This document shows positions 1 through 9,179 of a DNA stretch of 64,000 nt, piece by piece. Position numbers and translations under genes: made by a program. Under the pieces are notes generated by a model, which was not told where the DNA came from, searched no databases, and was given only the letters and a program-made list of their open reading frames with translations. The first letter of the stretch is position 1. Every line of letters starts with the position of its first letter. This stretch comes from Crocinitomicaceae bacterium (GTDB lineage: Bacteria; Bacteroidota; Bacteroidia; Flavobacteriales_D; Crocinitomicaceae). The stretch lies in the NCBI GenBank assembly GCA_023262855.1, contig JALQYQ010000038.1:21709-85708 (forward strand). Reading direction: 5' to 3'.

Positions 1-3000
1 TTTGGTAGTCGTTGAAATACACTTGTTTTCCTAGAAGGTCAAACAATTCGATGTTTACCAATCCGCTTACTTCTTTGTTGAAACTGATGTTTAACAAGGC
101 ATTTGTTGGATTTGGATAGACTGCTAACGTTGCTGGATTTAAGTTGTTACAATCCAAGTGCATTGTTGCCGAATAAGACGTTTCACCATTCAAATCTGTT
201 TGGCGTAAACGATAGTACTGACCATTCGAATTTCCTTGAACTGGATTCGACTTATAGTTGAGTGTTGAGGTTGAATTTCCTGCTCCATCGATTGTTTGAA
301 TCGCCGTGAAATTCGTTCCGTCTTCACTTTCTTCTAGTGTAAAGTAGTCGTTGTTGTTTTCAGATGCTGTGACCCATGTAAATTGTTTTTCTCTTCCAAG
401 GCAATACCCGTTGAAGGAAACCAATTCAATTGGCAATGCACAGTTGTCGACAACAATTAAATCAGAAGCGCTCAATGGCACAACACAATTTCCATTTAAA
501 GAAGTTAAATTGATTGTTTGGTTCGTCATTGCCGCTGGAATGATAATGTTTTGTGTATCTTCTTCCAACATCACCGTTGAACTTCCAGCACCCAAATCAT
601 ACGTCAAAATCGCACCATCTGTACCTGTCACATAGAAGATTGCATCGTCGCCCATACATGTAGGACCATTGTTCGAAATTTGATAATCTGGCAATTCCAA
701 TTCAGGAACAACCACTGTCAATGCTGAAATACAACCGTTGTTATCCGTCACGTTTACCGTATAGCTTCCAGGTAATAAATTCGTTTGTGTCAAACTTCCT
801 AGTGTAGTAGCAGAAGTAACACCATTCCATAAATAGTTGAATGTTGGCGTTCCTGTATTCGTATTCACCGTTACAGAACCATTTGGTAAACCTGTACACG
901 TTGATGTATTACTTTGTAAATAAACATAAGGACCAGTTAATCCTGGATTTACCATCACTGTACCTGATACTGGACATCCTGTTGCTGTATTCGTTGCTGT
1001 AACAGAATAATTTCCAATTGGCAACGAATTTATTGTTGAAGTTGTTGAATTAACCGTTGTTGCACCATTCGACCAAACAAAATTGTACAAGCCTGGTGAT
1101 GTCATTGTAGCTGTTGCTTGACCATCGTTGTTACATATAACATTTCCACTAGACATCGTCATTGTTGGTATTGCATTCACTGTTACCGGGAAGTTGATTG
1201 TTATAGGACAACCATAAACCGTTGTTCCACCATTTGTAACAGAACCTGTAACCGTTGCAATGTATGTTGTAGTAACACTTGGATTCACCGTAATTGTATT
1301 CGCAGTTGTAGCACTAATATCTGTTGTTGGTGACCAAGACACAGCATCTCCCGCAGCTAAACCAGTTAAGGTAAGCGTTGTTGAAGAACCGTTACAAATT
1401 GCAACTGCTCCCGATCCTGTAGCCGTTGGATTTGGTACCACATATAAACTGATCACATCATTTGGCGAAGTACCACAACAATCGGTTGTCATGTTCATTG
1501 TGATTGTAAAGAATCCAGGCGTATTGAATTGCGCCGTTAAAGCTGGAACACTTCCAGGATTTACGATTGCGCCACCAAAGTTCCATGAATATGCATTTGC
1601 AGCATACAAACTTGAGAACGTCGCAAAATCACCTTGACATACTTGGTACGTATTCGGGCTGATCAACGGAGCGTTTGTAACAATGTCCGCTGATGTTGAT
1701 CCATCGAAAGCGATGTTATGGAATCCAGTGTAATTATTTCCTGCCGCTGAAACAGAATAACGTGCCACGGCTGAATATTGTGTGGTACCAGAAGCGTTTG
1801 TTGCCGTTGCCGGAGTTGCATTGTTTGTGGAGAGATCATAATCCCAAGCAGAAGAAGCAGCAGTCGTAAACGTAACGTTTGTATTTGTACAATTTACATT
1901 GCTTGCTAGAATAATTGGTTGACCAGGTAAGTTGAAAGCCGCATCAGATGTTGCAAGCGCAGTTCCAGAAGCTAAATGAATGCTTGTTGAAACACCAGGC
2001 TGTCCAGCACCACCGGCACCACCGGCACCACCAGCACCACCATTTCCGCCATTTCCGCCGCCACCGACTTCAGAACCTCCATAAGGACTACCTAAACCAC
2101 CAGTTCCTCCTGCTCCACCATTTCCACCATTTCCACCAGTTCCTCCTGCTCCTGCTGCTCCTGCAATTGCGCGTGATTGAATAACATTTCCGCCAGCCCC
2201 ATTGGTAACCAAATAAACCCCAATAGAAGATCCTCCTCCTCTACCACCAGTTCCTCCGAAACCTCCTTGGCCGCCGCCACCGCCGCCACCGCCGCCTGAA
2301 CCAGAACCATCTACGCAAAATGTACAGCCTTGACCGCCGCCACCGCCGCCGCCTTTTCCACCTCGTCCGCCACCACCGGCAGCTCCGTTGGCTCCTGCTG
2401 TTCCAGGAACCCAAAATCCTCCTACGTGTGTACCCGCTGGACCTGCTGCTCCAACTGTACCAGCTGTTCCACCTAATCCAGCTCCACCATTGGCTCCATC
2501 AACACCTTCAGCACCACCAGTACCACCAGTAGTTGTGGAACCTGAAACAACACCACCACCAGCACCACCGGCACCACCAAAACCATTTTCTTCACCACCA
2601 GCGCCGCCGCCGCCGCCACCACCGCCACTTTGAGCTGATGTGGATGCTGCGCCTGCAACACCAGTTGTTCCATTCGCACAACATCCGCAACCATTGGCAT
2701 CGTTTGCTCCATTCCCTCCGTTTCCAGCCGTTGCTCCACCTGCTCCTCCAACACCACCAGTTTGAGAACAGTTATTAGCTGAATTAAAATTACCTGAAGC
2801 ATTCCCTCCAGCAGCGCCTAAAGTAGTTCCACCGCCGCCGCCGCCGCCGCCACCGGCACCAGCATCTTCTTGATCATCAATATCACCAGCAGAACCATTT
2901 CCGCCATTTCTACCTGCATTTCCAGTAGCGCCAGCAGTTCCATTAGCTCCTGAACCTGCAGCACCCGGCAAGATTTGGGTACGAACAATGTTGTAATTTG

Positions 3001-5092
3001 AACAGTTCGTCAAATGAAGACCATAGGTTGACATTCCTGTTCCTGCAGTACCAGCAGCTGTTGTAATTGTAATATCTTGTAAACGGAAGCCCGTTATACT
3101 ATTTCCATAAAAAGCAACCAAACGTTGTGCATTCACTGCTCCTTGAGGATTCAATGCTGTTCTGTTGATTGTTGTTGCTCCAGCTTGACTTGTTTTTCTC
3201 CATGAATTTCCTGGATCAAATCCTCCTTCTAGTGTCACGAAACTTGATAAATTCAGTGGATTATCAATGTTGTAAGTACCAATCGCTAACTTAATGACCG
3301 TATTGTTACATGCAGCCATTGCCAATGCTTGTGTTAAAGTTGTTGGTGAGGCTTGTGTACCAGGATTTGCTGCTGATCCAGTTGGAGAAGCATAAATGTT
3401 GATACAAGTTGCCGCAGCAGGAGGTGTTCCTACGATCAGCGTTGCTGTTGTTTCTGTTTGACAACCCGTTACTGGATTTGTAACTCGGAAGGTGTAGACA
3501 TAACTTCCCGCAGCTGCTGGAACAGTAACAACAAGTGTTGAGTTTGTTCCAGAAACAGTCCCAGTACCTAAAGAAACCATTGAAGGGTCGAACCATTGTA
3601 AGTTCATCCCTGTAGCGTCGGTTGTACCTGTCAACATAAAGTTCGCCCCGCCACATACAGTTGAAGATGATGGTGTTACTGTTGCAACAGGATCATCTGC
3701 AATGCCAACTGTAACAGCATCAGTTGACGTGCAACCATCCGCATACGTTGCTAAAACCGTATAACTTGTCGTTGCTGTAGGTGTTGCATTCGTTCCCGCT
3801 GTTGCTGGTGAAGACAAACCAAGCGCTGGTGTCCACGCATACGAAACAATCGATGGCGAAGCACTTGTTGCTAATAAGGCCGTTGTATTACCAGCACAAA
3901 TAGTAACATTTGGTCCTGCATTTACTGGCGCATTCGGATTTGCTGTAACGATTACTTCATAGACTTGCGAATTTTGACCAATCAATGGACATGCATTGTC
4001 AGCAGCCGTAACGTTGATATAATAGGTTCCAATATCTGATGTTGTAGGTGTCCAACAGAAATTACCAGTAATTGAAGATCCAGATCCACTTTGTGTAAAT
4101 GTAGAACCAGGAATTGTATTTGACGCAGTCATTGTAACTGATTGACCAGCATCAACATCTGAAGCGTTTAAGGTAAAACACACTGGTGTTCCCGCACACG
4201 TTGAAATACTAAAATCACCAGGTACATTGTTGATTCCACTTAAAGCAGGAACTGTATTCGTACATGCCACAATCGTGAATTGAATATCACGCATTGTTGT
4301 TCCAATTAAGAGTCCACCTCGGTATTCTTCAACGCGTACAGCAACAACTGCCACTTGCGGAACATTTGGTGTAAATGTAATTTGACCAGTCGCTGAATTA
4401 ATTGTAGCTGGAACCGTAAAAGGAGTTGCTCCACTGAAACCGCCATTGTACGTTGCGTTAGTACCAGGACCAACCATGGCATTCACCAAGGAATACACCA
4501 ATACGTCACCATCTGGATCTGTTGCTAATTGTTGATAATTAATTGTTTGTCCCACACAACCAAAGAGTTGCGGGTTACTTGAAAACGTTGGTGAACTGTT
4601 ACACGGAGTGACCGTATTATTGAGTGTACTTTGAACATATGAATCACTTGTACTTGGCGATGCTAAATTGGTAATAGCGTCATTACGACAACACATGTCA
4701 TACGATAGAATCCAATCAGCACAACCTGAAGGCAAGGTGATAATTCCAGTATAGACTAGTTTCTCAATACCAATACTTCCTGAGCCACCACAGGCGCTTG
4801 TTGCAGAAGGACAAAGGGGTGTTATGTCACTCGCTGATACCAAGGCTAAATTTGCAGAAGCATTGACCCCACAACTTGCTGAAGAATACGTAATCGTTTC
4901 AGTTGAGGCAGCAGTAATACCATGACAATCGCGATAAATTGTAAGGGTCACACTGTATTGATTTGGGCCAACACATTGGTATGAAATTTCAGAACCTGCA
5001 ACGTGCGAAGCTTTGGAATACCCTATAAACAATGCGATAAATGAAAATACCAAGAAGAATCTTCTCAGAGAAAGGAGTGTAATCGTTTTCAT
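1..5092 (-). CDS. Giant secreted T9SS-type adhesin/PKD-like protein with beta-helix region and Gly-rich island (3' end truncated by window edge)
   Basis: Minus-strand reading from ATG at 5092 is open to the window edge: MKTITLLSLRRFFLVFSFIALFIGYSKASHVAGSEISYQCVGPNQYSVTLTIYRDCHG...; repeated Ig/PKD-like segments; near position 1 ...LAVYPNPTNALLNISFNKEVSGLVNIELFDLLGKQVYF, a T9SS type A sorting-domain signature. Not in the ORF track because no stop lies inside the window. Confidence 0.9.
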   Translation of the reverse strand, partial: MKTITLLSLRRFFLVFSFIALFIGYSKASHVAGSEISYQCVGPNQYSVTLTIYRDCHGITAASTETITYSSASCGVNASANLALVSASDITPLCPSATSACGGSGSIGIEKLVYTGIITLPSGCADWILSYDMCCRNDAITNLASPSTSDSYVQSTLNNTVTPCNSSPTFSSNPQLFGCVGQTINYQQLATDPDGDVLVYSLVNAMVGPGTNATYNGGFSGATPFTVPATINSATGQITFTPNVPQVAVVAVRVEEYRGGLLIGTTMRDIQFTIVACTNTVPALSGINNVPGDFSISTCAGTPVCFTLNASDVDAGQSVTMTASNTIPGSTFTQSGSGSSITGNFCWTPTTSDIGTYYINVTAADNACPLIGQNSQVYEVIVTANPNAPVNAGPNVTICAGNTTALLATSASPSIVSYAWTPALGLSSPATAGTNATPTATTSYTVLATYADGCTSTDAVTVGIADDPVATVTPSSSTVCGGANFMLTGTTDATGMNLQWFDPSMVSLGTGTVSGTNSTLVVTVPAAAGSYVYTFRVTNPVTGCQTETTATLIVGTPPAAATCINIYASPTGSAANPGTQASPTTLTQALAMAACNNTVIKLAIGTYNIDNPLNLSSFVTLEGGFDPGNSWRKTSQAGATTINRTALNPQGAVNAQRLVAFYGNSITGFRLQDITITTAAGTAGTGMSTYGLHLTNCSNYNIVRTQILPGAAGSGANGTAGATGNAGRNGGNGSAGDIDDQEDAGAGGGGGGGGGTTLGAAGGNASGNFNSANNCSQTGGVGGAGGATAGNGGNGANDANGCGCCANGTTGVAGAASTSAQSGGGGGGGGAGGEENGFGGAGGAGGGVVSGSTTTGGTGGAEGVDGANGGAGLGGTAGTVGAAGPAGTHVGGFWVPGTAGANGAAGGGGRGGKGGGGGGGQGCTFCVDGSGSGGGGGGGGGQGGFGGTGGRGGGSSIGVYLVTNGAGGNVIQSRAIAGAAGAGGTGGNGGNGGAGGTGGLGSPYGGSEVGGGGNGGNGGAGGAGGAGGAGQPGVSTSIHLASGTALATSDAAFNLPGQPIILASNVNCTNTNVTFTTAASSAWDYDLSTNNATPATATNASGTTQYSAVARYSVSAAGNNYTGFHNIAFDGSTSADIVTNAPLISPNTYQVCQGDFATFSSLYAANAYSWNFGGAIVNPGSVPALTAQFNTPGFFTITMNMTTDCCGTSPNDVISLYVVPNPTATGSGAVAICNGSSTTLTLTGLAAGDAVSWSPTTDISATTANTITVNPSVTTTYIATVTGSVTNGGTTVYGCPITINFPVTVNAIPTMTMSSGNVICNNDGQATATMTSPGLYNFVWSNGATTVNSTTSTINSLPIGNYSVTATNTATGCPVSGTVMVNPGLTGPYVYLQSNTSTCTGLPNGSVTVNTNTGTPTFNYLWNGVTSATTLGSLTQTNLLPGSYTVNVTDNNGCISALTVVVPELELPDYQISNNGPTCMGDDAIFYVTGTDGAILTYDLGAGSSTVMLEEDTQNIIIPAAMTNQTINLTSLNGNCVVPLSASDLIVVDNCALPIELVSFNGYCLGREKQFTWVTASENNNDYFTLEESEDGTNFTAIQTIDGAGNSTSTLNYKSNPVQGNSNGQYYRLRQTDLNGETSYSATMHLDCNNLNPATLAVYPNPTNALLNISFNKEVSGLVNIELFDLLGKQVYFNDYQ
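1985..2960 (-). repeat. Coding low-complexity Gly-rich (GGxGGx) island inside the adhesin
   Basis: Minus-strand translation includes GAGGGGGGGGGTTLGAAGG, SGGGGGGGGAGGEENGFGGAGGAGGG, GSGSGGGGGGGGGGQGGFGGTGGRGGG and GGTGGNGGNGGAGGTGG; + strand shows dense ccgccaccgcc/ccaccagca runs. Confidence 0.9.
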
Positions 5093-5292
5093 GTGGTTTC
5101 TAATAATTGGGTGCTAAAATAAACCAAATTAATGAGTTACCACATAAAGTATGTTAAGATGTTTTGAACAATATAATTGAACAATTTTGCCAAACATGAT
5201 TATTTTTTCATTGTGTTTTGGACTGGAGGAGTAATCCTATGTATAAAATATTCTTTAATAGATTCCTGCGCTTAAAATTTGCATTTAAACTA

Positions 5293-5333
5293 TGTAGCGA
5301 GAGAGTCCGTCGGCTGACGGATATGAATCCTGC
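5293..5333 (-). pseudogene. Partial tRNA-Met remnant/duplicated tRNA 3' segment
   Basis: tgtagcgagagag (5293-5305) and tatgaatcctgc (5322-5333) are exact copies of tRNA-Met segments 5423-5435 and 5461-5472; the T-arm/variable part between them is replaced by a tccgtcGGCTgacgga hairpin. Confidence 0.6.
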
Positions 5334-5357
5334 AAATCTTTTTGAATCGAACCGTAA

Positions 5358-5377
5358 TGACAGGTCGCGACCTGTCA
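5358..5377. repeat. 20-bp perfect palindrome
   Basis: tgacaggtcgcgacctgtca equals its own reverse complement. Confidence 0.85.
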
Positions 5378-5385
5378 CTACAAAG

Positions 5386-5418
5386 CATAAAAAAAGCCCA
5401 GTCTTTCAACTGGGCTTT
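5386..5418 (-). terminator. Rho-independent terminator downstream of tRNA-Met
   Basis: aaagcccagt-ctttca-actgggcttt: 10-bp perfect stem, followed on the minus strand by a T-run; directly 3' of the tRNA. Confidence 0.85.
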
Positions 5419-5424
5419 CACTTG

Positions 5425-5498
5425 TAGCGAGAGAGAGATTTGAACTCTCGACCTCAGGGTTATGAATCCTGCGCTCTAACCAACTGAGCTACCTCGCC
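5425..5498 (-). tRNA. tRNA-Met (anticodon CAT)
   Basis: Minus strand GGCGAGGTAGCTCAGTTGGTTAGAGCGCAGGATTCATAACCCTGAGGTCGAGAGTTCAAATCTCTCTCTCGCTA folds as a cloverleaf (D-arm GCTC/GAGC, loop TTCATAA, T-arm GAGAG-TTCAAAT-CTCTC). Confidence 0.95.
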
Positions 5499-5607
5499 AT
5501 TACATTGGTTTTGCGGGTGCAAATATAACAGTTTTTTTTTCTTTATCAATTTTTCTCAACAGAAACTTTTACCTTTTCTGCTAATTCTTTGAAAAACAAT
5601 GCTCCAA

Positions 5608-8600
5608 CTACTCGTGAATGAGGCGAATTGTGTGCGCTTCCTCACCTATTTGAACCTTTAACACATAGACACCGCGCGCTAAGCTCGTTGGAACTTCAAC
5701 CAAAACAGCTTGATCTTGCTGCTCGGTGTGCGTCGGAATCCGTTTTCCGTTCAAATCTACTAATTCCAGGACTGTGTTCGCTGCGACATTCGAAGCGCCA
5801 GAACACTTGACCTTAAACGAAGCACCAAAGGGCGAGGGATAAACCAAAATCGATGAACCTGTTCCCTCTTCTATTCCTGCATTTCCAACATTGATGGTGA
5901 AAAACGTTGTATCATTCGAACAACCAGCTGAAAGCGCAATCAAACTGACGGTATAGCTTCCTGCAGTGGTGTATTGGTGCCACGGATTGACGTCGGTTGA
6001 ACTTTCTCCGTCGCCAAAATTCCATTGGTAAATCGTTGCATTTTGACTAGCATTCGCAAACAATACCACGGCGTTCGGTAAACTGAGATTGGTGGCATCT
6101 GGGGTCGCAGAGGCGATTGGTCCCGGAAGCACCACCACATTGATTGTTTGTGTCGTCGAATTGTTTCCTGCGGAATTTATTGCGAGCAAGGTTACCTGGC
6201 ACGATCCAGTCGCTGTTGGAACGAAATACGGATGTTGGGCACTTGGATCACTAAACGTTCCGTTGCTTGCCGTCCACACATACGAACTCGCATCTTGTGA
6301 GGTATTGATGATCTGCATTGAATCGCCCGCGCAAAGGGTAAAATCAGCAAGCGTAAAACTAGCAAGCGGTGGAACAGTTGCAGCTTGTAAGAGCTGACCA
6401 TTCGACGTTGAAACACTCGTTAATCCTGCGCCATTTGTGGTTCGAACGGTGATGTAATAGGTTTGTCCAAGTGTCAATGACAAGCCATTAATGGTTCCAA
6501 AGGTCTGTGTTCCCATTGCTGTAAACGGTACAATGTTCTGCGCTCCACTGCTCGTTCCAACGGCCATTTCGTAGGAAACAATTCCTGAATGTGGATCTGA
6601 ACTCGTCGTCCAATTCGCGCTGATTTCTGTTTGTGTGACAAATTGTGCCACATCAGTTGCTAATCCATCATTGACGTTCACTGGAGCTGGACTTGTCCAA
6701 TCGATGTTATTCAAGAGCGTTGAAACTGCAGAAAAATTGTTGGCATTGTCCACGACAAGTGAAAGGAGTTCTGCACTCGGCGTCAACGGATTTTGGTTTT
6801 GATAGCGCACCATGGAAGCCGAAGAACCAATTGTTATCGTTTGACTATTGCTGCGTTCCACGTAGGTTCGAACATCATCTACCTTGAATGTTGCATTTCC
6901 ACTGCGGAATGAAAGCGAATTCCCAGTAGTTAGCGGACTTGGATCTGTCCAACTCGACACAAGCTCATCATCTACAAAAGCTTGAACAAGTCCTGTTGTA
7001 GGCGAATACAACACCTTAAAATCGTATTCCACATTCGGATCAATTACTACGTCATCGTTGGTTTGCAGCACTAAATTATCATTTGTTGAACGGTAGATTT
7101 GACATTTATCCGTATCAACGCGCCAATATACCAAGTACGAATTACCACGATTCGGTAAAGAAGCATCGCTGCAGTAGAAATGGATCCCAGCGCGACGATT
7201 GGTTCCTGTTCCACCCAAGGTTCCTTTGAAGTGATAAACGACGGTCGCCGATTGCGTTAAAGTCGCGTTACACGCTGAATTGCTTTCCGTTTCTGAGGAT
7301 TGTAGCACAGCACCATTCGACAGCGTCCACGCTCCTAGTCCAGTTGTCCACTGATTGGCTAAACTACTTGAAAAATCCTCGTATAAATAGCCCAAATTTC
7401 GATTTCCAGAACGTTGAATTCCATCATCATCCGTGACCAAACTAAAAGCTTTTTGCACCGCGTTGTTGTCGGCATCTGCATAATTGGCTGTGTATGCTGT
7501 CGTTTGCCAAGTTCCCGCTACATTGATCGAAGATGTAGGTGCCACATCGTCTTGGTTGCAGGTATACGTTGCTAGAAATCCTGGTTTTACCGTTGAAATA
7601 TCGGATGTAAAGCGGAAGGTAACAGCTCCTGTTGAGGTGGAAAAAGTTCCCGGTGAAACGGTTCCTGTAAACGGACTTCCCGGAATTTGCGCTGCAGCGG
7701 TTGAATTTCCATCGAAGATGTACAAATAATCGTAATTGGTTTCCACGTCGAAACTCGAAAACGAAACATCTAGGGAAGTCGCATTTGGTGGCGCAATTGT
7801 CCACGTGTAATCCTCGTTGTTGTAATAGTTTTTACTCGCTCCACCGAAGTCGTGAATGGTTCCCGAGCAAGGATCTTGGTAGCAATCTGTCAGTTTGTCG
7901 TTGATTGCATTCCAGAATTCGGCATAACCGTCGTCGTATCCCAAGGCCCAAATGCCAATTCCACCAATTCCTGTATTCAATACATGTTGCAAACGTTCAC
8001 GAAAAGCCGTTTCTTCTGTAATAAAACATTGTTTCGGTGTCGCGCCATTCATGAACAAATACATGTCAGATTGACTATCGTTTTCATACGTATGATTTGC
8101 TGTGGAATAAAAACCTGTTGAATTGTTTCGAACATAATTGTAAGTCCGAGAAACGCCCGTAGCCGTTACACCAGAAGGAACGGACAACGTTGATGTTGAC
8201 CATTCGCGACCGTAATACGGCAAGCCTAAAATCAACTTGCTTTTTAAACAGCCTGCTTCTAAATAATCGGTAATTGAACGCGAAAGTGTGTAATTGTAAC
8301 TTGTTCCGAATTGGTAGAGCGGATCGTTGGGTCCAGCAGTTGAACTTCCCGAATAATAGTAATCATAGCCCATGATGATGTAATAATCCACTTCTGGTTC
8401 CATGATTGAAAAATTGAAAACCGAATTCCAATCCACTGAATACAAAACAGTACTTACTTCTGAACCGGGAATTGCGGCGTGCATTTGATTGGCAAGATCC
8501 ACCATGAAATTGGCAAAATTCGTTGCTTGAGAAGCTGGCAATCCTTCAAAATCAATGTTAACGCCGTGTGCACCACGAGCGCTGATGGTGGAAATTAAAT

Positions 8601-9051
8601 TGGAAATCAAGGTTTGTTTGGCTGTAGTATTGGTAAGAAAACTCGCATGATTGGCGAAAAGTGTTACACACAACGTTACTTTGGTATTTCCCGAAGCCAA
8701 GGCAGCCGTTACCGCCGCGGAAGTAGAAAAACCGTGTGAAGAAACAGCTGTTCCGTCCAAGTAATTCACTTCGTAACTAAAAAACGAAAGGTGACTCAAT
8801 AAATTCCAATCGTAGTTTTGGTAAACATTTCCCACCCAATACGGATGCCAACCGTAGACCATTTTGTTCAAATTACACGTTCCAACTTTTTCAGTCACAG
8901 TGCTTGAATCAAAGGGTAAACTTTCGTAATAATCCGCAGTTGCATTTCCAAGCGAATTGTAATAGTCTAAATCCGTTTGATGAACACTTTGAGATAAAGC
9001 AATATGGGATAAGAAGCAAAACGCCAAGGTAGCACAAGAAAATGGTTTCAT
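5608..9051 (-). CDS. Secreted GH18-family glycoside hydrolase with CUB, FN3-like and PKD domains and T9SS C-terminal tail
   Basis: Signal peptide; GH18-like VYGWHPYWVGN..., GVNIDFEGLP, YYIIMGYDYY; CUB-like HDFGGASKNYYNNEDYTWTIAPP; PKD YQWNFGDGESSTDVNPWHQYTTAGSYTVSL; C-terminal sorting-like ILVYPSPFG...GVYVLKVQ. Confidence 0.88.
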   Translation of the reverse strand: MKPFSCATLAFCFLSHIALSQSVHQTDLDYYNSLGNATADYYESLPFDSSTVTEKVGTCNLNKMVYGWHPYWVGNVYQNYDWNLLSHLSFFSYEVNYLDGTAVSSHGFSTSAAVTAALASGNTKVTLCVTLFANHASFLTNTTAKQTLISNLISTISARGAHGVNIDFEGLPASQATNFANFMVDLANQMHAAIPGSEVSTVLYSVDWNSVFNFSIMEPEVDYYIIMGYDYYYSGSSTAGPNDPLYQFGTSYNYTLSRSITDYLEAGCLKSKLILGLPYYGREWSTSTLSVPSGVTATGVSRTYNYVRNNSTGFYSTANHTYENDSQSDMYLFMNGATPKQCFITEETAFRERLQHVLNTGIGGIGIWALGYDDGYAEFWNAINDKLTDCYQDPCSGTIHDFGGASKNYYNNEDYTWTIAPPNATSLDVSFSSFDVETNYDYLYIFDGNSTAAAQIPGSPFTGTVSPGTFSTSTGAVTFRFTSDISTVKPGFLATYTCNQDDVAPTSSINVAGTWQTTAYTANYADADNNAVQKAFSLVTDDDGIQRSGNRNLGYLYEDFSSSLANQWTTGLGAWTLSNGAVLQSSETESNSACNATLTQSATVVYHFKGTLGGTGTNRRAGIHFYCSDASLPNRGNSYLVYWRVDTDKCQIYRSTNDNLVLQTNDDVVIDPNVEYDFKVLYSPTTGLVQAFVDDELVSSWTDPSPLTTGNSLSFRSGNATFKVDDVRTYVERSNSQTITIGSSASMVRYQNQNPLTPSAELLSLVVDNANNFSAVSTLLNNIDWTSPAPVNVNDGLATDVAQFVTQTEISANWTTSSDPHSGIVSYEMAVGTSSGAQNIVPFTAMGTQTFGTINGLSLTLGQTYYITVRTTNGAGLTSVSTSNGQLLQAATVPPLASFTLADFTLCAGDSMQIINTSQDASSYVWTASNGTFSDPSAQHPYFVPTATGSCQVTLLAINSAGNNSTTQTINVVVLPGPIASATPDATNLSLPNAVVLFANASQNATIYQWNFGDGESSTDVNPWHQYTTAGSYTVSLIALSAGCSNDTTFFTINVGNAGIEEGTGSSILVYPSPFGASFKVKCSGASNVAANTVLELVDLNGKRIPTHTEQQDQAVLVEVPTSLARGVYVLKVQIGEEAHTIRLIHE

Positions 9052-9070
9052 GAAGTCGATTAATAGACCA

Positions 9071-9101
9071 CAAACCTACCATTTTTTTAAGAAGAATGCA
9101 A
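9071..9101 (-). promoter_or_regulatory. Predicted Bacteroidetes-type promoter of the GH18 gene
   Basis: Minus strand TTG (9101-9099)-N20-TAGGTTTG (9078-9071), matching TTG-N17-23-TAnnTTTG. Confidence 0.6.
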
Positions 9102-9179
9102 AGACAGTTGACTAGCTTTTCACTAGAAACCAAGAGATTACGTGCTAAAACGTTTTACTCGCATGCAAAAAAGACAGGC

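Noticed and set aside
1985-2960. CRISPR-like or VNTR-like GC-rich repeats
   Set aside because: No constant repeat/spacer periodicity; the sequence is explained by Gly codons in one open frame.
351-3656. Track ORFs 351-635, 1118-1333, 1260-1637, 1948-2184, 2092-2310, 2320-2532, 2388-2633, 2473-2802, 2533-2778, 3306-3656
   Set aside because: All lie inside the long minus-strand adhesin reading frame; low-complexity or antisense shadow ORFs.
5218-5427. 69-aa + strand ORF
   Set aside because: Runs through the tRNA remnant, palindrome and terminator into the tRNA 3' end; no protein-like composition.
7442-7804. Track ORFs nested in the GH18 gene (e.g. 7442-7804, 7484-7729, 6089-6397)
   Set aside because: Alternative-frame ORFs inside a well-supported 1147-aa coding sequence.
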